Shown piece by piece: positions 57,605 to 64,000 of a stretch of DNA of 64,000 nt. Position 1 is the stretch's first letter. Each line of letters starts with the position of its first letter. Position numbers and translations under genes: made by a program. The notes beneath the pieces were generated by a model. It had not been told where the DNA came from. It searched no databases and saw only the letters and a program-made list of their open reading frames with translations. The stretch spans positions 1,488,001-1,552,000 of the forward strand of contig JBCAML010000001.1 in assembly GCA_038503075.1 (NCBI GenBank), written 5' to 3'. This DNA comes from Gyromitra esculenta. Lineage: Eukaryota > Ascomycota > Pezizomycetes > Pezizales > Discinaceae.

Positions 57605-58082
57605 GACGGGCGATCTGGGTGGTGGAGAGTGGTAGAGAGTATGAGAGCTGAGGAAGAGGATAGCGGGTGTGATGGAAGAGTAACAGAGCGAGATGGATTT
57701 ATCGATTGATGGATGGGTGGAGGGGTGTTTAAATTGATTTAAATGCTCTAGGTACCTAGCTGTAACAATCCCTCAGCCAGTAGAGATAAAGAAAACTCTT
57801 CAGGCCAGCAAGAAACCCTCGAGCATGTACGGTATGTACCTACCCGAGTCTCGGGGCGTGTATCCATTCACCCACTAGAGTACACTTCAGAACCCCTCCA
57901 TCCATCTGTGGGGCGACCCCTGTCCCTGTCCAGGGTCTGCGCAATGCCGCCAAGATCCCCTTAGCTTGGGTCTAGTCTGAGTCTAAATCCCGACCACCGA
58001 AGTTCTGCACCAACAACGTTTTCTTGGTGGGGCAAGACACACTCACGAACAAACTCGCACCCCCCCCACAGAACCCCCGAAG
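57605..58082. promoter_or_regulatory. Divergent promoter region, DCS1 and ATP25
   Basis: 478 bp between two divergent start codons. Seen: GATGGATGGGTGGAGG-type purine repeats on the DCS1 side, a C-rich tract (CCCCCCCC) just before the ATP25 start, and no intact TATA box that I could place with confidence. Both genes are housekeeping and may share this bidirectional promoter (inference). Confidence 0.5.
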
Positions 58083-60620
58083 ATGATGGCAGCTCGACGG
58101 ATAGCTTTACAGAGCACTAGATGCCCTTCATGCTCTGCGTCACTATTCAATTCGCTTTTTGGAACCCAGTTTCGCCTTCCTGCCGCGGCGCCACGGACGG
58201 TACTGAACGTAAGGCGTTACAGAGCCTCAGCTCTTCCCCGGCGAGCTTTCCATGAGTCTGCGATCAAGTTCAACGCCGATGAGAAGGCAGAAGATATAAA
58301 CGGAACACTAGTCGAATCAGTGACTTCGAGAACCGAAGTCACTGAAGAGGAATCCTTAACATATAGCATAGATGTGGTTTCAGACTCCGGTATGGTGGAA
58401 ACCATCGAACAAAAGGAGTTATCAATATCTAAAACAGAAATACTTGAGGAATCCGGTGATGAAGTGATTGAAGAGGAAGGGGGAGAAGGAGAGGGGGAGG
58501 GAAGAGAATTGTCCATACTAAGTGATAAAGCAGCTCTAAGTCCTACCTCGGAAGCTGTTTCGGGGAAAGCAGCAGACTCAGTCCCCTGGTTCCTCCGCGT
58601 CGAAACCCCCCGCCCCGCTTCTCACCCCTTCGCCGACCGCCAGGCCCTCCCCGAGATTCCCACTGATGCCCCCCCGGCACTCGAGCCGCTGTTAAAACAT
58701 CTCTCGGAAGAACTTGGTATCAATGATCTCTCGCTGATAGACCTCCGCGATATGGACCCACCTCCAGCTATTGGCGCGGACACAATAATGGTTGTTGGAA
58801 ATGCGCGGTCCGAACGCCATCTTCATATCTCTGCCGACAAAACCTGCAGATGGCTCCGGTCAGAGTGGAAGATGACGCCGTATGCGGATGGGCTACTGGG
58901 GAGGAACGAGATCAAGATCAGGAACCGCCGGTTGAAGAAGCGGGGACGGTTAGTGAGTACGCAAACCGGAGAGGTGGAGGGAGTGGGGTGGATCTGCGTG
59001 GATGTGGGGAGCCAGGGGTTGGTGGTGCAGCTGTTTACGAAGAATAGGAGGGATGAGATCGATCTGGAGGGCTTGTGGCGGAAGTTCTTGAATAAGGGAG
59101 CAACAATAAAGAAGGCGACGAGTATTGAGGAAATGTTCGGGAATAAAGAACCAATCGAAGACGTGGAGGTTAAATACACGCCTCCAGTACCGGTTGTCCG
59201 ATTAGGTGCAGGACTATCAACAGGCAGTGGATTCTCAAATACCCAAAAACGATCATTCCATACTACTCTCTATCGATTCACCCCCGAAACCCCAAAAAGG
59301 CCTAAAAAATACGAGATCAAAAATTACAAATTCAAAGGGATTGACCTCAAAAAGGCCGTAGAGAGAGGGCAATACTGGCAAATCCTCAACCGACTTCCTC
59401 CTTCCTACAAGCCTACTGTAAAAACTGACGTAGCCGAATCGATTCTCAATGCACAAGTCAATCATCTCAAACTAGTCTACATTGTACGCGGCAAAAATTC
59501 CCATGTTCTTTCCTCGCGAAATGGCGTAGAATGTGTGATCATCGGCGACGGGCCATCAGACATCTCCTCCACCGAGTTCCTCAGTACCTTCCACGCCAAC
59601 CTAGCTTCCTCAGGGCCTGCGCTAAAAAAATCTCAAATACATTTGAAATTCCTTATTCAAGCCAATCGTATCAATCCTCAGGCGTATCCGAGGAGCTGCC
59701 TCCTCGCTCATTTAGATCGTATGCTCGCTGAAGGCCTCCCCGTTGAGAAAGAATTATACTACCTCATCCTCCGGGCCATCTGCGACTCGACCCGCCTCGG
59801 CACTCTTTCCTGGGAAGAACACTTGAAAAGTCTTCTCGAAAGCATGGGCGAAGTCATAGAGCACATGAAAGCCCACTGCGAACACCCCGAAGCTAGCATC
59901 CCCGAAATCCAATACACACTCCTCCGCGCCGTCTCTCCAGCTAAACTCGACTCCGTCCATCGAGTTGCCAAAACCATATGCTCGCAGGAGCTTGCAACTA
60001 ACAATTTACCCATCGATTACGTCCTCAGTAAATATCCCAAAATCCATGTAGGCACTCACAGCATCGAGAAACATTTTCACGCCATCGACATCGCTTTGAC
60101 GCAGGCGAATCACTCATATACACTCCGCGAGCTCCAAGAAACGCTACTGGTAGGATATGCGATGGCGGGTCATTGGGTCGCGTTCTGGAATCGCTGGAAG
60201 AGTTTGTGGTATATGGGGGTGCATAGAGATGTGGAGTTTTATTGTCTAGTAATAGGGTTGCTGTTTATGGGGCGGAACCAGAATGAGTGCCTGAATGCTG
60301 TCAGGTGGCTGCCGAAGGAGATGGCGAAGGAGGTACCGGGTGTAGGATTGACGGTAGGGATGGCGAGGGGCATGTTGGGATTGTTGGCTATTGCAGAAAG
60401 TGGTGTGAATGCAGGTGTAGTTAGGACATTCGAGGACGAGACGGGGGCGAAGAATTGGCTCAGGGAGTTGAGGGAGAGGTGTGAAGGAGTTATAAAGAGG
60501 GTGGGGAGAAAACGTGAGGCTGAGAAAGAGAAGTTCTTGGAGATTGAAAAGGAGAAATCGCTGGGGGCTGAAGGAGTGGATTTTTCGGTGACTGAGCAGG
60601 GGAAGTTACCGGAGGTGTAG
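58083..60620 (+). CDS. ATP25: ATP25, mitochondrial ATP synthase assembly/mRNA stability protein
   Basis: Inner-membrane-associated mitochondrial protein. In yeast the precursor is cleaved: the N-terminal RsfS-like half helps assemble the Atp9 ring, and the C-terminal half stabilises the OLI1 (ATP9) mRNA. Single exon, 845 residues. The N-terminus is Arg-rich without acids (MMAARRIALQSTRCPSCSAS), as expected of a presequence, followed by an acidic linker (about 65-150). After the lead-in VPWFLRVETP...HPFADRQALPEIP comes the RsfS/oligomerisation domain at about 195-335: LSEELGINDLSLIDLRDMDPP, DTIMVVGNARSERHLHISADKTCRWL, YADGLLGRNE and GWICVDVGSQGLVVQLFTKNRR. The C-terminal half is helical with no motif I can name. 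A second in-frame Met follows the first directly. Length and order match fungal Atp25. Confidence 0.92.
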   Translation: MMAARRIALQSTRCPSCSASLFNSLFGTQFRLPAAAPRTVLNVRRYRASALPRRAFHESAIKFNADEKAEDINGTLVESVTSRTEVTEEESLTYSIDVVSDSGMVETIEQKELSISKTEILEESGDEVIEEEGGEGEGEGRELSILSDKAALSPTSEAVSGKAADSVPWFLRVETPRPASHPFADRQALPEIPTDAPPALEPLLKHLSEELGINDLSLIDLRDMDPPPAIGADTIMVVGNARSERHLHISADKTCRWLRSEWKMTPYADGLLGRNEIKIRNRRLKKRGRLVSTQTGEVEGVGWICVDVGSQGLVVQLFTKNRRDEIDLEGLWRKFLNKGATIKKATSIEEMFGNKEPIEDVEVKYTPPVPVVRLGAGLSTGSGFSNTQKRSFHTTLYRFTPETPKRPKKYEIKNYKFKGIDLKKAVERGQYWQILNRLPPSYKPTVKTDVAESILNAQVNHLKLVYIVRGKNSHVLSSRNGVECVIIGDGPSDISSTEFLSTFHANLASSGPALKKSQIHLKFLIQANRINPQAYPRSCLLAHLDRMLAEGLPVEKELYYLILRAICDSTRLGTLSWEEHLKSLLESMGEVIEHMKAHCEHPEASIPEIQYTLLRAVSPAKLDSVHRVAKTICSQELATNNLPIDYVLSKYPKIHVGTHSIEKHFHAIDIALTQANHSYTLRELQETLLVGYAMAGHWVAFWNRWKSLWYMGVHRDVEFYCLVIGLLFMGRNQNECLNAVRWLPKEMAKEVPGVGLTVGMARGMLGLLAIAESGVNAGVVRTFEDETGAKNWLRELRERCEGVIKRVGRKREAEKEKFLEIEKEKSLGAEGVDFSVTEQGKLPEV

Positions 60621-63600
60621 AGGATAGAGTAGTGAATGGGGATGTTCTGTACGGTATATAAAGATATTAAGGGGTGTGTATATATGTGTGCTGAGATAAA
60701 AGGCCTCTTGGATTACAGTTCTCTCTACATTCGATTTACTTTATTTAGACTAGCATAGTTTTATGAATATGAAGAAAGAGAAACCCTTTAGAATACTATC
60801 CATCACCGAACACAGCCAGAAACACACGGAAACCTCCGCCCATCACATAAACAACCCTGCTACTGACTAAATCCTCCTAGTTTCTGTTAGACATAGTAGC
60901 TCTTTGAAAGAGTCGCCTTTCTAGAGTATGTTGAAACCAAACAAAGCCTAACAGGGCAATACATGCTCACCTAAAAAGTCCCGCTAATTCATATTTATTT
61001 CTTTAATTTATTCTATATTTTCCTAAAGCCTTAGATTTTGGAAGCAGAAGCAGTATGGCAGCGCGCTGTATCTGAGTGCGAGTGAGTGTGTTTTAGGCAG
61101 AGGTTTCCGTTGTGCTTGGCGTTGGATGTACATGTATTCTAAAGGCGTTTGTGGTAAGTGAGCTGGCATTGTAAGGGTTCTCTCGGTGAGATGGATGATA
61201 ATAACAGCTTAGAAATAGAGTGATACGTATGTGTGTTATTGAACTGAAGTTCTACTTAAGCATTTATATGTTCCATAAACCTTAATAGCTATACGATATC
61301 GTATATTCTTCCGCTGAGTGCCGGTTAGAGGTTAGAGGTTTTTGCTGCCGAGAAAAGTTGACGTGGGTAACCGGAGAGTTAAATCAAGACACTATTATCT
61401 GCGAATGCCATCCAAAAATAATGCAATTCACCTGAAGGGCGAGTAGTGCTGGATCGGTTTAGCTAACTATAGCTCTATTGTAAAATCTTGACTCCGGACC
61501 CCGCTTGTATATCTCCGTCGATATGCCATCATATTAGATGCATACCAACGAGTAAGAGGAAAATTATAATTTATATTAAGAAATCATAGCTAGAGGAATG
61601 AACCTTGCCACCGTAACCAGCAAACAGGAGGGGAATTTGGTAAACCATCGAAATGGTTGATTGTATTAATCGAGTGATATTTTATGATTAAATAAAAAGC
61701 GTCATGCAGAAAGAACTTTTCAGGATACCGTCATGACTAGCATTTACTTAATTGACAAGGCTTAAGTAAATTTCTTTAAAAATTCTTCAGGATTTCCTCG
61801 CAAAACTGCCTTTTGCATTTCACCTTACCATGGTCCGGAAGTACGGCATATTTTTTGCATAACGAAAGACGTCATGCTTTCTATATTTCTAGAAAAGGAT
61901 TTTAGGCCAATTCGATTATGCTAATTCCAACGATCGAGAATCCACGTGATGCTACGGAAGATTACAACGACTTCCATGTTCCGGTAACTCCTCGTTGCTT
62001 CCAATAGTCTCATAGCATTGTGGAGAAAAAAGGGCAAATCTCGGAAATCGGCGCTGGGGGGGGAGAAGATAAGACGGCGGGAACCGAATACCCGTAGTTT
62101 TTGAAAATGACCAAGGATCAGAGTTCGGGTACCCATGGACAACCAGGATTTTGGAACGATGATTGCTTAGGGGGGATTTGTACCCTAAATCACACAGTAC
62201 CACGCGGCTCACAAACAGACCATACATGTCTGATGTCTTAGGATCTTAGGATCCATCCGTGCAACTCTATGATCTCTGGTCCGTATCAGAATAGTTTTGG
62301 TGATGGATGAAGTCATTGTTCCATGCCTTTAGTGCGGCTGAAAACGGCTTTGCTTGCCATAATCTGGGTGCGGATCGTAGAATATGACAAAACGCAATTT
62401 AGTCGACATGAACCGACATTTACCGTCTGCAGGTTCGACGTGACGTTGACGGGTGTCAGGCTTGAGCTGCTCCAGGTAACGGCCGCTTGCCTGATCGTTG
62501 TCTAGTTATGCTTAAACATGAGTTACTGTAATTGATTGGTATGGAGCACTGTAGTTATGTGACATTTCTGTAATGGGGGGTTGTTTCTTTGTCTAATTCC
62601 TGGTTCGAGAGATTTCGATATGGCCCGTAAGCAGGGCTTACTCAATAGCATGTGCCTGGCCTGGCCTTGCAGAAGCAGAAGAAGGTTGGAACAAGCTGCT
62701 GAAATAAGCTGCTGAAATAAGCTGCTGCGAGCAAAGAGGGGAAGTTTGAGTCGTTGGGGGCTAGCAACCTCTCGTAGGTTTCCTTTCGGACGAATCATAC
62801 AAAGCTGGCTAGAGAAGTTTCCAAGGGCTCGCGATAGCATTGGTCGAGGCAATCACAATGGCATCGTCCTTACAGGATCGACAGCATGCGCAGAGCCTTG
62901 TTTTTGAAGGCGACATTTTTACTTTTTGAGGGGGTGGAGAGGCACAGTTTATTTGGGAACTTGTCCGTTCACGCGTTGCTGCTGCTTGGGTGAAGCAATA
63001 ACTGGGGAGCAGCCCTCCCTGTCGATAATAATAATAATACCTGTTGAAGAAACCGCCTCCTGACATCCAGCTCAGCGAGCATCACACGACTTTCTGATCT
63101 CGTCTCTCGTTCCCCACCGGAGTGAGGGACACGGTCGTCGTTGTACCGCACTGTACCGTATCTCTGCTCCACTGCACCCGCCTGCACCTCCACACAATCA
63201 ATCATCGCCCTCTTGCTCGCCCCCTCGCCCCCGTTCGCTACCGAGATAGCTCTGCCACTCCTCAAGTATTCCTTAACCTCTGCATTTTTCGGGCTCGCTG
63301 AACCTCGAGTGTGTATTCTCTCGTTCTGCACTTTTCCTCGCCAGCCTTGTTTTTTCTTTTTTGCTCGGCGCTTTGCTAGCTCGCGAACTCGCGCGCGTTT
63401 CTTTCGCTTTTGGAATTCTTTCGTAATTTTCGGCGTTAGGGAGCAGCGAGCGCAAGGAGATCCGTTCCCGTTGTTGCTGTCGCATGTTCTGTTTGCTGTA
63501 ACAAGCGAAACTCGTCCTTCCTTCCCTTCCCTCCCCTTCCCTTTCGGCTGGCAGGAGAGCCCTCGAACACGAAAACGGCTCCCTACCACTATCCACGACT

Positions 63601-63661
63601 ACTGCTGCCTCATTACCAAAATCCGTCCCCTACAAGGCCATACACTCATCTACAATAAATA
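60621..63661. other. 3-kb gene-free stretch and leader of the last gene
   Basis: No supported exon up to about 62900. Features: TACATGTA near 61129, a G run near 62057, a near-tandem AAGCTGCTGAAAT unit repeated about three times (62691-62730) and an AAT run near 63028. From about 63050 to 63661 the plus strand becomes CT-rich and resembles the long leader of the gene starting at 63662. It contains an upstream frame of 173 codons (63141-63662) with no family resemblance. Confidence 0.55.
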
Positions 63662-64000
63662 ATGTCTGCGAATTCCCCCATCCTGCGTTCGTCACAGGCG
63701 GAGACAGCTTCCTCGTCGGACCTGCGAGACGAATCATCAGAGCAACAGGATGCATCGACATCAATATCGCCCCTAGTAACAGGAAATGACACGACAGCGG
63801 CAGATCATCATCCCGTCCCCGAACCTCAACAACAAACTTCATCAACGGATTTTAATTCACAAGACCGAGCGCGAATCGATGTTGTGAATCCGTCGGAAGT
63901 GGTGAGGGAGGGCACACAGCATCCGGTTGTCAACGTAGCTCCGGTTGCATCGGTTGCTGTAGCTTCTCCTGCTACTCACGCTACTGCTACTGCTGCACCT
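63662..64000 (+). CDS. Unrecognised protein, N-terminal 113 residues, runs off window
   Basis: An open frame from the ATG at 63662 stays open to the last base (113 codons). The protein begins MSANSPILRSSQAETASSSD and is rich in Ser, Thr, Gln, Ala and Val, with a short possible ordered piece (RIDVVNPSEVVREG). It reads like the disordered N-terminus of a fungal regulatory protein, but no domain is visible and I do not assign a function. The long CT-rich leader and the sharp change to balanced codon use at the ATG support this start. A frame in the leader ends in TAA overlapping this ATG (TAATG). Confidence 0.6.
   Translation, partial: MSANSPILRSSQAETASSSDLRDESSEQQDASTSISPLVTGNDTTAADHHPVPEPQQQTSSTDFNSQDRARIDVVNPSEVVREGTQHPVVNVAPVASVAVASPATHATATAAP

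Noticed and set aside
62969..63589. 206-codon minus-strand frame, Lys/Arg-rich
   Set aside because: Antisense of the CT-rich leader of the last gene; charged low-complexity sequence expected from a polypurine strand.
1..64000. CRISPR arrays, prokaryotic operons, phage genes
   Set aside because: No regularly spaced repeat array is present, and intron-containing genes of fungal families show that the DNA is eukaryotic.

Overview
This window looks like nuclear DNA of a filamentous ascomycete (Pezizomycotina). Twelve protein-coding genes are supported, plus one weak gene fragment. Most genes carry short GT-AG introns (mostly 50-120 nt), and most introns were placed by requiring reading phase and family conservation to agree. 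Families such as the fungal LaeA/UMTA-type methyltransferase, a Git3/GPR1-type receptor, Atp25 and a fungal Scc2 point to fungi. Genes are sparse: several gene-free blocks of 2-9 kb hold short inverted-repeat elements and a strongly repeated 8-mer, TACATGTA. That layout would suit a gene-poor, element-rich genome such as those of Pezizomycetes (truffle relatives), but this placement is an inference and no marker here proves it.

Layout. 1-197: start of a minus-strand RNase H2 subunit C gene, cut by the window edge. 3467-4550: J-domain protein (+). 6009-6755: zinc-finger/G-patch protein (+). 9320-10990: ten-exon LaeA-like methyltransferase (-). 13909-14188: unrecognised two-exon gene fragment (-). 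15361-16388: pyridoxamine 5'-phosphate oxidase with a 5-nt microexon (+). 17148-20921: large mitochondrial-type PPR protein (-). 26808-27944: phosphomannomutase (-). 29117-31105: membrane-anchored GH125 mannosidase (-). 40301-42176: nutrient-sensing GPCR of the Git3/GPR1 type (-), divergent from 44243-45174, ubiquitin C-terminal hydrolase (+). 49162-55421: nine-exon cohesin loader SCC2/Mis4 (-). 56354-57604: scavenger decapping enzyme Dcs1/DcpS (-), divergent from 58083-60620, ATP25 (+). 63662-64000: start of an unrecognised gene (+) running off the window.

The genes are mostly unrelated housekeeping functions and do not form an obvious cluster: vitamin B6 metabolism, mannose metabolism, mitochondrial gene expression, cohesin loading, mRNA turnover, ubiquitin recycling and glucose/cAMP signalling. 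The only functional neighbours are phosphomannomutase and the mannosidase, both concerned with mannose and co-oriented.

The intergenic DNA is the unusual part. At least a dozen non-coding elements of about 110-330 bp with terminal inverted repeats (MITE or foldback type) can be read by eye. They include a three-copy family with termini TACTCGGG and a group with termini TACAGT. There is also a repeat patch built on GATGCATTT next to a tRNA-like A-box/B-box unit. I found no credible tRNA, rRNA, CRISPR array or autonomous transposase gene. Positions are from reading by eye, and no alignment or search was run.
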